From: JBMYYR01 sp049609625
Lineage (GTDB): Bacteria > Bacteroidota > Bacteroidia > Flavobacteriales > CAJXXR01
Direction of reading: 5' to 3'
DNA: 28,364 nucleotides
Assembly (NCBI GenBank): GCA_049609625.1
Contig: JBMYYR010000027.1
Location: 1-28,364, forward strand
In this document: in pieces, positions 1-8,717 of the stretch
Layout: each line of letters begins with the position of its first letter
Numbering within the stretch: the stretch's first letter is position 1
Program-made: the position numbers and the translations under genes
The notes under the pieces: generated by a model
What the model was told of the DNA's origin: nothing
The model's database searches: none
What the model saw: only the letters and a program-made list of their open reading frames with translations

Positions 1-64
1 CCGAATGTCGATCGCTGGTTGCGGTTTCAAAATCGATTGCCGCATAAGTTAGATTTGAAGGCAT
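1..64 (-). CDS. 3'-5' exonuclease, DnaQ-like (N-terminal fragment, cut by window edge)
   Basis: Only the first 21 codons lie in the window; the gene runs off the left edge. It starts at ATG (bases 64-62) and reads MPSNLTYAAIDFETATSDRH. The segment AIDFETAT is the Exo I motif of DEDD-family 3'-5' exonucleases, with the metal-binding Asp11 and Glu13, as in the epsilon proofreading subunit and related nucleases. It begins 12 bases after the stop of the DUF2007 gene on the same strand, so the two are probably co-transcribed. Whether it is the true DNA polymerase III epsilon subunit or another exonuclease cannot be told from this fragment. Confidence 0.7.
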   Translation of the reverse strand, partial: MPSNLTYAAIDFETATSDRHS

Positions 65-76
65 TATATACTTGTA

Positions 77-307
77 TTAGTCCTCAGATTCAGATGATAA
101 TCCATCAAGCAACGCTTTTGCCTTATCGAAATCTTGAGCCAACACACGTAGTTTAACTCCACCAATAGACAAATCGCCAACAGGATAAACGCTAGACATG
201 TTTTCTTCAACAAAGCATTTTATGCCTTCGGATTCGAGTTTGATTTTAAATATTTGAGCTTCCGTTGTTGAGTTGAAAACGGCTAATGTTGTTAATTTGT
301 TTGACAT
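77..307 (-). CDS. DUF2007 family small protein
   Basis: This 76-residue soluble protein matches the DUF2007 (putative signal-transducing) family in length and pattern. It has an N-terminal strand TTLAVFNSTTEAQIFKIKLE, then EGIKCFVEEN, then GGVKLRVLAQDFDKAKALL, an alpha/beta ferredoxin-like arrangement. Its biochemical role is not established. I start it at the ATG at 307-305 (MSNKL). An in-frame TTG at 325 would add six residues, but that codon lies inside a perfect -7 promoter element (TATCTTTG), so it would probably not be transcribed. The partial exonuclease gene follows 12 bases downstream, suggesting a two-gene operon. A divergent gene starts at 488. Confidence 0.75.
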   Translation of the reverse strand: MSNKLTTLAVFNSTTEAQIFKIKLESEGIKCFVEENMSSVYPVGDLSIGGVKLRVLAQDFDKAKALLDGLSSESED

Positions 308-322
308 TTTTTCTATTTTTTT

Positions 323-330
323 CAAAGATA
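323..330 (-). promoter_or_regulatory. Bacteroidota -7 promoter element for the DUF2007 gene
   Basis: Read on the minus strand the bases are TATCTTTG, an exact match to the Bacteroidota TAnnTTTG consensus. A TTTC lies about 20 bases upstream where TTTG is expected near -33. Transcription would begin near base 316, leaving a leader of only about 9 bases before the ATG at 307. Confidence 0.5.
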
Positions 331-487
331 CTGAATTTTACTTCAGTTTTGAAACGCAATAGTGTCTAATAATCTTGACAGGTCAATCCTTTTTAGCTCC
401 CAATATTACTATTTAAGGTCTAAATTCAACAAAAGTCCTGAAAATAGTAATAATTTTACAGCCTTATTTTAATCAAACTAATTTTAG

Positions 488-1894
488 TTGAAACAAACAC
501 ATTCTTTTCTTTTTCTGATGATTTTTTGTACGATTTTGTTTTCTCAAAATCTTAAAAGTCAGTCTATTGAAGCCTCTCTTACGGCTAAGCAATTTGCGTA
601 TAATGACAGCCTTACTTTAGTTGAGTTTTTTTTCAAGATAGAACCTCAATCGCTTTCTATTCAGACCATTGATAGTAATTTAGTTAAGAAAATTAGGATT
701 GGTTTAGAGCTTTTTAAAAACGATACCTTGCAATGGCAAGATCAGCTCGAGCTTGCTGCCGATGCCAATTTTGGAAGTATTCTGACTAAAACAAACTTGG
801 TTTACACACCTGGAAATTACGACATTAACATTAAAATTAGTGATGCCTACAATATGGTGAATTCGATTGAAAAACGCTTTGAGTTCAACATCGAAAATAA
901 ATACGAACAAGGCTTTAGCGATATTTTTTGTTTTGATCAACAAGTGCCTTCAGACGACCGAACACATCCGTTCTACAAACATGGTATGTTGCTCTATCCG
1001 AAATATCAAAAAGGCGACTATCTGTTTAATATTCAGGACTCTATATTGAATTATTATGTTGAGTTTTATCAGCTAGATACAGCAAAAACCTTAACTTTAG
1101 AGCGTTATATCAGGAATAGTGCGCGACCTTTTGCTATTAAATCCACCCACAAACTTGAGTCTATTCCAAACACAAAACTAGCTCACATTAAAACCGGAGC
1201 ACTCGATTTGCGCCAGTTTATGAGTGGAAATTACGAGCTTCATTTTAGTGTATTTGATGAGGATAAAAACGTTCTTTTTCAAACCGCAGTGCCATTTCAA
1301 AAAATAGGGTCTAAAACGCTCGACAAAACAGCTCAAGAAAACAACAACCAACTCCGAAAAATCTACAAAGAAAAATTATTTAAACTCTATAAACTCGACA
1401 ACACACATCGGCTCAATCAACTTATTGCTGCCATGGCTTTGCTGGAGGAAAAAACAAGGCGTCGGATTTTCTATAACGCAGTCGACAATACGAATTTAGA
1501 CGAAAAAGAGAATTTTTTTATTTCCTATTGGGAAGATAAACATCCCTTGCATGCCGAGCAGAAAATTCATCAATTTATTAAACGCTTTGATGTTGTGCAT
1601 AAAAAATATGGAAGTAAAAAAACGCCTGGCTACCTGAGTACAAAAGGGCGTGTGGAGCTCGAATATGGAGCACCCGACGACATTGAACGATTGACCGACG
1701 AATCGACCGACAACCCTTATGAGATTTGGCATTATTACCAATTAAAAAACGGTCAGGGCAACATTGTGTTTGTGTTTTATGACCGTGTTCAAACCAATAA
1801 ATACGATTTGGTGCACAGCAACGCAAGAGGGGAGCTTTTCAATCAGAATTGGCAAAATTTAATTGCAAGGCAAAAAGAAGAAGTAAGAGAATAA
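488..1894 (+). CDS. GWxTD domain-containing secreted protein
   Basis: This 468-residue protein belongs to the GWxTD domain family, common in Bacteroidota and of unknown function. The C-terminal domain (about 340-465) has the family landmarks: the loop GYLSTKGRVELEYGAPDD (381-398), PYEIWHYY (410-417), a FVFYDR strand and a closing LVHSNARGEL. The defining motif is degenerate here: GYLST (381-385) stands where GWxTD is expected. The N-terminus (to about residue 25, ending LKSQS) is a signal peptide, so the protein is exported. The start is TTG at 488, directly after an in-frame TAG. The next ATG (518) would remove the charged N-region of the signal peptide, so TTG is preferred. It heads a plus-strand run; the acyltransferase starts 13 bases downstream. 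Confidence 0.82.
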   Translation: MKQTHSFLFLMIFCTILFSQNLKSQSIEASLTAKQFAYNDSLTLVEFFFKIEPQSLSIQTIDSNLVKKIRIGLELFKNDTLQWQDQLELAADANFGSILTKTNLVYTPGNYDINIKISDAYNMVNSIEKRFEFNIENKYEQGFSDIFCFDQQVPSDDRTHPFYKHGMLLYPKYQKGDYLFNIQDSILNYYVEFYQLDTAKTLTLERYIRNSARPFAIKSTHKLESIPNTKLAHIKTGALDLRQFMSGNYELHFSVFDEDKNVLFQTAVPFQKIGSKTLDKTAQENNNQLRKIYKEKLFKLYKLDNTHRLNQLIAAMALLEEKTRRRIFYNAVDNTNLDEKENFFISYWEDKHPLHAEQKIHQFIKRFDVVHKKYGSKKTPGYLSTKGRVELEYGAPDDIERLTDESTDNPYEIWHYYQLKNGQGNIVFVFYDRVQTNKYDLVHSNARGELFNQNWQNLIARQKEEVRE

Positions 1895-1907
1895 AGGTGC
1901 ATTTGTT

Positions 1908-2762
1908 ATGATGAAACTTGGTGTTTTTTTAGTGAAATTAATAGGAAAAAGTCCGTTTTGGTTGCTTTATTTCCTGTCCGATTTTTCCTATTTTTTTGTT
2001 TACAAACTGTTTGGCTACAGAACCAAAGTGGTTAGAACTAACCTAAAACTCAGCTTTCCAAACGCGTCCGATTTAGACTTAAAGGCTTATGAAAGAGCGT
2101 TTTACAAACATTTTTTTGATGTCATTGTTGAAACCCTAAAATGTGAATCCATCACCGAAAAGGAATTGAGAACACGTATGGTTTGCGAAAATTTAGAAAC
2201 TATAGAAGCCCTATTAGCTCAAAACCAATCGGCCATCATCATCACAGGCCATTACAACAATTGGGAATGGGCTGGGCGTCGATTTATTCTCGATACCCAA
2301 GGCAAGGCCTGTATTGCCTATAAACGCATTAGCAATCCCGAAATTGAAGACTACACATTGCAGTCGAGGTTGCGCTTTGGGGGATCGGTGGTGGTTATGG
2401 AGCAATTTCTAAGACATGTGATTAAGCATCGAAAACAGGGTATTTACCCCGTTTTGATTGCCGACCAAACGCCTCACAAAGATAAAATTGAGTTTACAAC
2501 ACCGTTTTTGAATCAAGAGACGGCAGTGTATTTGGGTGGAGAAAAATTGACAAAAAGCCTTAAATTTCCAGCCTATTTTATGTCAGTCAAAAAGTTAAAA
2601 AGAGGACATTACAGTTATCGATTAGATTTGTTGGACGAAACATCAGGAGACGATTTTGAATTAACTAAATTGCACACCCAAAAGCTCGAAGAACAAATAC
2701 AGCAAGAGCCAGCCTACTGGCTTTGGTCGCACCGACGCTGGAAATATACCCGAAAATCATGA
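1908..2762 (+). CDS. lysophospholipid/lipid A acyltransferase family protein (LpxL/HtrB-like)
   Basis: This 284-residue protein is of the bacterial lipid A biosynthesis acyltransferase family, which transfers a fatty acyl chain to a lipid A precursor at the inner membrane. It shows an N-terminal hydrophobic anchor (about 5-35), the catalytic HX4E motif as HYNNWE (His115, Glu120), the segment ADQTPH (185-190), FLNQETAVYLGG (200-211), and a C-terminal WSHRRWKY (274-281) typical of the family. Length is usual for Bacteroidota homologues. Two ATGs stand in tandem at 1908 and 1911; either may be used. Its stop overlaps the next gene's ATG (ATGA), implying translational coupling to the glycosyltransferase. 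The acceptor lipid cannot be deduced; an ornithine-lipid or phospholipid acyltransferase is possible. Confidence 0.85.
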   Translation: MMKLGVFLVKLIGKSPFWLLYFLSDFSYFFVYKLFGYRTKVVRTNLKLSFPNASDLDLKAYERAFYKHFFDVIVETLKCESITEKELRTRMVCENLETIEALLAQNQSAIIITGHYNNWEWAGRRFILDTQGKACIAYKRISNPEIEDYTLQSRLRFGGSVVVMEQFLRHVIKHRKQGIYPVLIADQTPHKDKIEFTTPFLNQETAVYLGGEKLTKSLKFPAYFMSVKKLKRGHYSYRLDLLDETSGDDFELTKLHTQKLEEQIQQEPAYWLWSHRRWKYTRKS

Positions 2763-3799
2763 CAGAATCCCAGTTTAAAACACATCAGACCGCCGTTGTT
2801 ATTTTAAATTATAACGGAAAACACTGGTTGGAGAAATTTCTTCCAAACGTGATCCAGCATTCCTCCGCTGAGGCTGATGTTGTGGTGGTAGACAACGCCT
2901 CTGTCGACGATTCTGTTGAGTTTCTAGCAAATCAATTCCCTGATATTCAATGTGTTGTTTTAGAAAAAAATCATGGTTTTGCTGGCGGCTACAATCAAGG
3001 CTTACATTCATTGGATTATACGTATTTTGTCTTGTTAAACTCCGATGTTGAGGTTACTGCAGGTTGGCTTACTGAGCCAGTGCAACGACTTGAAAATGAG
3101 TCTAATACTGCTTCTGTTCAGCCAAAAATATTGAGCTATAATCAAAAAAACACATTTGAATATGCGGGTGCTGCAGGCGGTTTTCTCGATCGTTTGGGTT
3201 ATGCCTTTTGCCGAGGTCGGATTGTGAATCATTTGGAACAAGACGAGGGGCAATACAACGATTCTGTTCCCATTTTTTGGGCTTCGGGTGCAGCCATGTT
3301 TATCAAGTCTAAGGTGTTTTGGGAAGCTGGCGGTTTCGACGAAAGTTTTTTTGCGCATTATGAAGAAATTGACCTGTGCTGGCGTATCAAAAACTTAAAC
3401 TACGACATCTTTTATGAACCACAATCCACTGTTTATCACGTTGGTGGCGGAACCTTGAGTAACGACAGTCCGCAAAAAACCTATCTAAATTTCAGAAACA
3501 GTTTGGCGATGCTCTACAAGAATCTACCAAAAAAGAAAATGTTTTCTACCATTCTTAAACGATTGATTTTAGATGGTGCTATTGCCGTTCACATGTTGTT
3601 AAAACTTAGGTTTAGCCACTTTTGGGCTGTTGTTCGGGCACATTTTGCATTTTATGGTATGTGTTCTCAATTGAAATCCAAAAGACTGAATGTCAATACC
3701 TTGCCAAATCAGCTCTATGCTTGCAATATTGTTGCAGATTTTATTCTTTATCGGAAACGAAAATTTTCCGACCTTCGCCTTCACAAAATCAAACACTAA
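2759..3799 (+). CDS. family 2 glycosyltransferase (rhamnosyltransferase-like)
   Basis: This 346-residue GT2 enzyme probably adds a sugar from a nucleotide donor to a cell-surface glycan at the cytoplasmic membrane. GT-A fold landmarks are VVILNYNG (13-20), VVDNASVDDS (43-52), NHGFAGGYN (71-79) and the DXD-equivalent LNSDVE (93-98), followed by ASGAAMFIKSKVFWEAGGFD and HYEEIDLCWR, the acceptor-side residues of WbbL-type enzymes. No strong membrane anchor is evident. I start at ATG 2759, which overlaps the preceding stop as ATGA. A TTG at 2723 would extend the frame by 12 residues deep into the upstream gene and is unlikely. Coupling to the acyltransferase suggests a shared role in envelope lipid or glycan assembly; the actual sugar is unknown. 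Confidence 0.88.
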   Translation: MTESQFKTHQTAVVILNYNGKHWLEKFLPNVIQHSSAEADVVVVDNASVDDSVEFLANQFPDIQCVVLEKNHGFAGGYNQGLHSLDYTYFVLLNSDVEVTAGWLTEPVQRLENESNTASVQPKILSYNQKNTFEYAGAAGGFLDRLGYAFCRGRIVNHLEQDEGQYNDSVPIFWASGAAMFIKSKVFWEAGGFDESFFAHYEEIDLCWRIKNLNYDIFYEPQSTVYHVGGGTLSNDSPQKTYLNFRNSLAMLYKNLPKKKMFSTILKRLILDGAIAVHMLLKLRFSHFWAVVRAHFAFYGMCSQLKSKRLNVNTLPNQLYACNIVADFILYRKRKFSDLRLHKIKH

Positions 3800-3817
3800 C
3801 CGCTAAACATCAACCAC

Positions 3818-5086
3818 ATGAGAGTTTATTGCTTGCTATTACTTTTTCTGCCGATGAGCCTTATCGGACAAATTCCACCCGGATATTACGACAGTGCAAA
3901 CGGCCTAACAGGGATGGCACTAAAAACGGAGCTGAATAACATTATTTCAGGACATAATGAATTGTCTTACAGCGCAGTAAAGTCCGCTTTGAAAGACACA
4001 GACGAAGACCCAAGTAACGCTTCCAACGTCATTTTGCTTTATAAAGGCACATCGCAAGCCAAAAGCACCTTTGGCGGAGATGCCAACGACTGGAATAGAG
4101 AACACGTGTGGGCAAAATCGCATGGAGGCTTTGGAAATAGTGCGCCAGAAGGAACTGATTTACATCACCTTAGACCAACCGACGCTTCGGTCAACTCTGC
4201 AAGAGGAAGCAAAGATTTTGACGAAGGCGGGAGTCAGCATAGCGAAGCAACATCTTGCTACACCGATTCCGATTCTTGGGAACCACGAGATGAGGTAAAA
4301 GGCGATGTAGCTCGGATGCTGTTTTATATGGCGGTGCGCTATGAGGGCGAGTCTGGCGAAGAAGATTTGGAGCTTAACGACTTGGTAAACAATGGTTCAA
4401 GTCCTTTTCATGGGCGTTTGAGTCAGCTTTTACTTTGGCATACCGAAGACCCTGTAGATCAGTTTGAAGAAGATCGGAACAATACAATTTATACATATCA
4501 AAATAATCGGAACCCATTTATTGATCATGAAAGCTATGTGGAAGACATTTGGGGTGCACCTACTCAAATTTCGTTTAGCAATCTTTATACCTCTCCCTCA
4601 ACCGTTTATCATCAAAACGATGTCTATTTTAGTTGCGATTTGGAGCTGCTCAATGTTGCGGTAGATAGTGTGAAATTGGCTTGGGGAACAAACGGAATAA
4701 CATTTCCTAATACCTTGTCAACAACTTCATCATCAAATACTTATACGACTACAATTGCAGAAAATTTTGATGAAAACACCACGGTGTATTATCGGTTTTC
4801 TGTGCATTCTAGTCAGATACAAACCCACTATAGTGCCGTTCAGCAATTTACTGTTTTAGAAGGCATCGGGCTAGACGAATTAAGCTTTAGTCAGTGGGCT
4901 TTTTCTGCCGATCAACTTACTGTTTTTGTAGATCAACTAGAGTCTATTCAGGTGTTTAACAGCTTCGGGCAGCGTCTATTGACCACAAAACAAGCTCAGA
5001 TTGATTTTTCGGCTTACCCCAAAGGCCTATATTTTATTTTAATTAGAGACGAACGTCAGCTTTATAAGTTGAAATTAGTCCACTAA
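3818..5086 (+). CDS. secreted endonuclease I family protein with T9SS sorting domain
   Basis: This 422-residue protein is predicted to be a secreted non-specific nuclease. It has a signal peptide (1-18), then the endonuclease I (EndA/Vvn-like) domain to about residue 235: NREHVWAKSHG (93-103, catalytic His96), DLHHLRPTDASVNSARG (114-130) and PRDEVKGDVARMLFYMAVRY (156-175). A linker with a beta-sandwich look (about 245-345) follows. The end (about 350-422) resembles a type IX secretion C-terminal sorting domain, with IQVFNSFGQRLL, YPKGLYFILIRD and a terminal KLKLVH. It would thus be exported by Sec, carried across the outer membrane by T9SS, and anchored or released to digest extracellular DNA or RNA. 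It sits 18 bases after the glycosyltransferase gene. Confidence 0.88.
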   Translation: MRVYCLLLLFLPMSLIGQIPPGYYDSANGLTGMALKTELNNIISGHNELSYSAVKSALKDTDEDPSNASNVILLYKGTSQAKSTFGGDANDWNREHVWAKSHGGFGNSAPEGTDLHHLRPTDASVNSARGSKDFDEGGSQHSEATSCYTDSDSWEPRDEVKGDVARMLFYMAVRYEGESGEEDLELNDLVNNGSSPFHGRLSQLLLWHTEDPVDQFEEDRNNTIYTYQNNRNPFIDHESYVEDIWGAPTQISFSNLYTSPSTVYHQNDVYFSCDLELLNVAVDSVKLAWGTNGITFPNTLSTTSSSNTYTTTIAENFDENTTVYYRFSVHSSQIQTHYSAVQQFTVLEGIGLDELSFSQWAFSADQLTVFVDQLESIQVFNSFGQRLLTTKQAQIDFSAYPKGLYFILIRDERQLYKLKLVH

Positions 5087-5114
5087 GCTCCTTTTTAAAA
5101 AAAAACTCAGTAAC

Positions 5115-6287
5115 ATGAAACGAGTTGTTGTCGGACTTTCGGGTGGTGTAGATTCTAGCGTTGCCGCCTATTTGCTTAAAAATCAAGGCTATGATGTTAT
5201 CGGGATTTTCATGAAAAATTGGCATGATGAATCTGTAATTATCGACAATGAATGCCCGTGGATTGAAGATAGTAATGATGCTTTGGCGATAGCCGAACGG
5301 CTAGAAATTCCGTTTCAGGTGATTGATTTTAGTAACAAATACAAAGAACGTATTGTCGATTATATGTTCAAAGAATACCAAGAAGGACGTACGCCAAACC
5401 CTGATATTTTATGCAATCGAGAGATCAAGTTTGATGTATTTTTGGATGCCGCACTCCAGCTCAAAGCCGATTTTGTAGCCACAGGACATTATTGTCAAAA
5501 AGCTGAATTTGAGCAAGATGGACAAGTTGTTTACCAGCTTTTGGCTGGCGAGGACCAAACTAAAGACCAAAGTTATTTTTTGTGCCAACTCAATCAAAAT
5601 CAGCTTTCTAAAGCTCTTTTTCCTATTGGTCATCTTCAAAAAACTGAAGTACGTGCGCTTGCCAAATCCATCGGACTAGAAACGGCAGAGAAAAAAGATT
5701 CGCAAGGTTTGTGTTTTATCGGCAAAGTAAAACTGCCCGAGTTTCTCCAGCAGCAGCTCAAACCCAAAACGGGAGATGTGATTGAACTCGATAAAACCGA
5801 CCCTATATTTTCCCAAAAATATACTAAATCAGAAGAAAAGGCCAGTTTAGGATTCGATTTTGAGCAGGCAAAAGGGCAAAAAATAGGTGAACATATTGGT
5901 GCGCACTATTACACGGTCGGACAAAGAAAGGGACTAAATATAGGTGGCAAAAAAGAACCACTTTTTGTGCTTTCTACCGACACAAAACAGAATCTGGTTT
6001 ATGTTGGCGAAGGTAAGCAACATCCTGGTTTATACCGTTCTAGCTTGATGATAAAAGCGGATGAAGTGCATTGGCTTAGAGAAGACCTGAAACTAAAAAA
6101 CGGGGAAGAACAGACTTATCTTGTCCGTATTCGATACCGCCAAGCACTCGAAAAGTGCCTCATTAAAATGAAAGATAATAATTTATATCTTATATTTGAG
6201 AATGCACAACGTGGCATCGCCAAAGGACAATTTGCAGCTTGGTATCGTTCAAACGAACTTATTGGCTCTGGTGTTATTTACGATTAA
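5115..6287 (+). CDS. mnmA: tRNA 2-thiouridine(34) synthase MnmA
   Basis: This 390-residue enzyme makes 2-thiouridine at the wobble position U34 of Lys, Glu and Gln tRNAs, using ATP and a persulfide sulfur donor. It has the PP-loop SGGVDSSVAA (9-18), the nucleophile Cys100 in NPDILCNREIKFD, the second catalytic Cys200 in DSQGLCFIGK, ATGHYC (122-127) and YTVGQRKGL near residue 275, which begins the tRNA-binding beta-barrel part. The length is slightly above the usual 360-370. Flavobacterial MnmA proteins often carry an insertion between the catalytic and barrel domains, and one fits here around 220-260. The gene starts 28 bases after the nuclease stop and lies 11 bases before the TPR gene. Confidence 0.96.
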   Translation: MKRVVVGLSGGVDSSVAAYLLKNQGYDVIGIFMKNWHDESVIIDNECPWIEDSNDALAIAERLEIPFQVIDFSNKYKERIVDYMFKEYQEGRTPNPDILCNREIKFDVFLDAALQLKADFVATGHYCQKAEFEQDGQVVYQLLAGEDQTKDQSYFLCQLNQNQLSKALFPIGHLQKTEVRALAKSIGLETAEKKDSQGLCFIGKVKLPEFLQQQLKPKTGDVIELDKTDPIFSQKYTKSEEKASLGFDFEQAKGQKIGEHIGAHYYTVGQRKGLNIGGKKEPLFVLSTDTKQNLVYVGEGKQHPGLYRSSLMIKADEVHWLREDLKLKNGEEQTYLVRIRYRQALEKCLIKMKDNNLYLIFENAQRGIAKGQFAAWYRSNELIGSGVIYD

Positions 6288-6298
6288 ATAAGTTTGGT

Positions 6299-7939
6299 AT
6301 GCGTTTTTTCATTTTTCTTCTTTTATCTTCTACGTTTTCACTTTTTTCTCAAACCAACCAATGGGATTCAGAATCGGTACAACAGTTTATCAAAACCTCG
6401 CCCAACAAGGCCGAAGCTTATCAGCAAGTAAGCGCGCATTATCTTGAAGCTCAGCAGTCTAAGCTTGCTTTAGATTATATGATTCAGGCCTATCAGTGGA
6501 ATAAACTTCAAGGCAACCCAGAGCAACTAACTCAAAATGAGTTCAAACTTGCGCAGCTTTATCATCAAAACAATGACCCAGCCGAAGCCTTAGCTTATGC
6601 CTTGAAAGTATTGAGTGTTTTTGAAAAAAATGAACAAGATTCACTACATTTTGAGGCTAATTACCTTATTTCTAAGCTTTATTTAGAGCAGAAACGTCTG
6701 GCTTTTGCCAAGCAATATACGCAAGAAGTGTTTGAATATGGCGTCAGCGAAAATAAGCCCTACTTTTTAGGTCGTTCATACTTTTTGAAAGCTTTGTATG
6801 AGTATCAAAATGGGAATCATGATCAGGCAAAAAACTTTATGCGAAATGCCCAAAAGTTTTTTAAACAACTGAATGACAAGGCTTTTATGTCGGATACTTA
6901 TTTTGAATTTGGACAAATGTATTTGAATGAAAAGGAGTATACGGCAGCCAAAAGTCATTTTGAACTGGCGTTTAAAAATTCTTCAATTTCTAAAAGCAAA
7001 TCTCGAAAAGTTCATATTTTGATGGCAATGGCAGCCATTGCCGAACACCGAAAAGACAAACAAACGAGTGTTAAGTTTTATCAGCAAGCCCTTGACTTGG
7101 CTCAGGAGCATGCCTTGATTGATGATGAAGTTGAAATTTATAAATCTTTGATTAAGATATCGTTAGACAAAAACGAAACTGAAAAAGCAAATCAATATTT
7201 GGTGCATTATAATCAATTGACCGATTCTATAGCTTCCGAAAATAGAAGCCATCAGATGTTGAGTTTGAACAACGAAAGAGCTTTAAAAACCAAAGATCAG
7301 GCTATTGAACATTACCAAACCGAACTTGAAGCATCGGAAAATACGCTCTATGCTATTAGTTTGATTTCCATACTGTTGTTGTTTATTTTTGTGCTTTTGT
7401 TGTTCAACATCAAACGCCGAAAAAAAATAGCTAAACAACAGCAAGATTTGTTGAAAGCCAAGCAAGAACTGGCTCAGGCCGAATTGTCGCAAGTGAAATC
7501 TGAGGTTGACATGAAAAATGAGCATCTAAACAGTATTGCAGGTATTTTGATTGATAAAAATGCTCAGATAAAGACCTTATTTGCTCAAATTGAAGAGCTT
7601 AAACTTCGCTCGGATCATTCCTCATATTCGGATGAAAAGGTCAAAATGGTGGATGAATTATTGGAGTTCAAAATTCTGACCGAAGACGATTGGCATGAGT
7701 TCAGAAAATTATATAATCAGGTTTATGAAGGTTTGCAAGCCAAATTAAAAATTGAGCATCCCGAATTAACCAAAAGCGAGGTCAAGTTATTTATGATTTC
7801 TAAACTCAATCTAAACCTTAGCGAAGCTTCCGATTTGCTCGCTATTTCTCCAGAAAGCGTCCGCAAAGCAAGATATAGACTCAAGAAAAAATTGAACCTC
7901 GGCGAAACGGATTTACAAGATTACATTACCCGATTTTAA
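6299..7939 (+). CDS. membrane-anchored tetratricopeptide regulator with C-terminal HTH
   Basis: This 546-residue protein has a signal sequence (1-18, ending FSLFSQ), a predicted periplasmic helical array of TPR-like repeats (about 40-300), one membrane helix (about 351-371), a cytoplasmic coiled coil (about 373-437), and a C-terminal helix-turn-helix of LuxR/Sigma-70 region 4 type (about 490-533, SEASDLLAISPESVRKARYR). The layout suggests signal transfer from the periplasm directly to DNA in one polypeptide, a design common in Bacteroidota. Target genes and ligand are unknown. I start at ATG 6299, which gives a clean signal peptide 11 bases after mnmA; the open frame extends back to 6239 inside mnmA but lacks a sensible start there. 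Confidence 0.83.
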   Translation: MRFFIFLLLSSTFSLFSQTNQWDSESVQQFIKTSPNKAEAYQQVSAHYLEAQQSKLALDYMIQAYQWNKLQGNPEQLTQNEFKLAQLYHQNNDPAEALAYALKVLSVFEKNEQDSLHFEANYLISKLYLEQKRLAFAKQYTQEVFEYGVSENKPYFLGRSYFLKALYEYQNGNHDQAKNFMRNAQKFFKQLNDKAFMSDTYFEFGQMYLNEKEYTAAKSHFELAFKNSSISKSKSRKVHILMAMAAIAEHRKDKQTSVKFYQQALDLAQEHALIDDEVEIYKSLIKISLDKNETEKANQYLVHYNQLTDSIASENRSHQMLSLNNERALKTKDQAIEHYQTELEASENTLYAISLISILLLFIFVLLLFNIKRRKKIAKQQQDLLKAKQELAQAELSQVKSEVDMKNEHLNSIAGILIDKNAQIKTLFAQIEELKLRSDHSSYSDEKVKMVDELLEFKILTEDDWHEFRKLYNQVYEGLQAKLKIEHPELTKSEVKLFMISKLNLNLSEASDLLAISPESVRKARYRLKKKLNLGETDLQDYITRF

Positions 7940-7949
7940 TACCGATTTA

Positions 7950-8717
7950 ATGCTCAATTTAATACAGAACTTAATGTCAAAATCACGACTGATAGCAGGA
8001 ATTATGCTTGCCTTTTGGAGCTGTCAGGACTCAAGCAAACCGTCCGAAACGTATTCAAAAACCACCTTTAGTTCTGCTCAAAACTATTCCATTTCTAATC
8101 TTCCAATCGACTCTAATTTAGATCATTACATCCAAACATATCGAACAGAGATGAAGAAAAAAATGGATCATGTATTGACCAAAACTAAAGAGGGAAGCGT
8201 GAAAAAAAGACCACAAAGTGCTCTAACCAATCTGATGGCAGATATTGTGCTTGAGATGAGCCAAGAACAGACCGAAATTCCGATCGACTTTGCTTTAGTA
8301 AACTTCGGCGGTATTCGCTCAAGCCTTCCAAAAGGCAATGTTACGCTCGGCACGGTTTATCAATTGATGCCTTTTGACAATCAGCTGAGTGTGTTGCAGA
8401 TTCATGGCGATTCGCTCTGGTCGATGCTCCGTTACATCAAACCACGAGGTGGCGAACCAGTTTCGGGTATCGAAATTTGGTATGACGAGCCTGAAATTCG
8501 TTGTGAAATCAAAGGAAAACCGTTTGACAGATCCAAAATGTATTGGGTGGCTACCAGCGATTATTTGGCCAATGGCGGCGATCGGATGCATTTTCTATCG
8601 AACCCGATTAGGCGTGTCGATTTATCGCTCAAACTTCGCGATGCCATTCATCACTATGTTTCAAGATCCGAATACTTAACGCTCAAGCCCGAAATTAGAC
8701 TTCATTATGCTCAATAG
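7950..8717 (+). CDS. 5'-nucleotidase C-terminal (substrate-binding) domain lipoprotein
   Basis: This 255-residue protein contains only the C-terminal substrate-binding domain of the UshA/5'-nucleotidase family. Visible motifs are NFGGIRSSLPKGNVTLGTVY, MPFDNQLSVLQIHGDSLWSM and VATSDYLANGGDRMHFL, covering most of residues 110-230. The N-terminus is a lipoprotein signal with a lipobox-like FWSC, so it is probably lipid-anchored. ATG 7950 gives MLNLIQNLMSK; ATG 7974 would remove eight residues and is also possible. It overlaps the following metallophosphatase gene by 11 bases. Together they make up a complete nucleotidase on two chains, with the C-terminal domain encoded first. Confidence 0.85.
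   Translation: MLNLIQNLMSKSRLIAGIMLAFWSCQDSSKPSETYSKTTFSSAQNYSISNLPIDSNLDHYIQTYRTEMKKKMDHVLTKTKEGSVKKRPQSALTNLMADIVLEMSQEQTEIPIDFALVNFGGIRSSLPKGNVTLGTVYQLMPFDNQLSVLQIHGDSLWSMLRYIKPRGGEPVSGIEIWYDEPEIRCEIKGKPFDRSKMYWVATSDYLANGGDRMHFLSNPIRRVDLSLKLRDAIHHYVSRSEYLTLKPEIRLHYAQ

Noticed and set aside
2723..2758. Upstream TTG extension of the GT2 gene
   Set aside because: It would overlap the acyltransferase by 40 bases; the ATGA overlap at 2759 is the normal coupled start.
3035..3358. 107-codon minus-strand open frame
   Set aside because: Lies entirely within the GT2 glycosyltransferase gene and shows no family features.
6239..6298. Upstream extension of the TPR regulator
   Set aside because: Lies inside mnmA and would bury the signal peptide that begins at ATG 6299.
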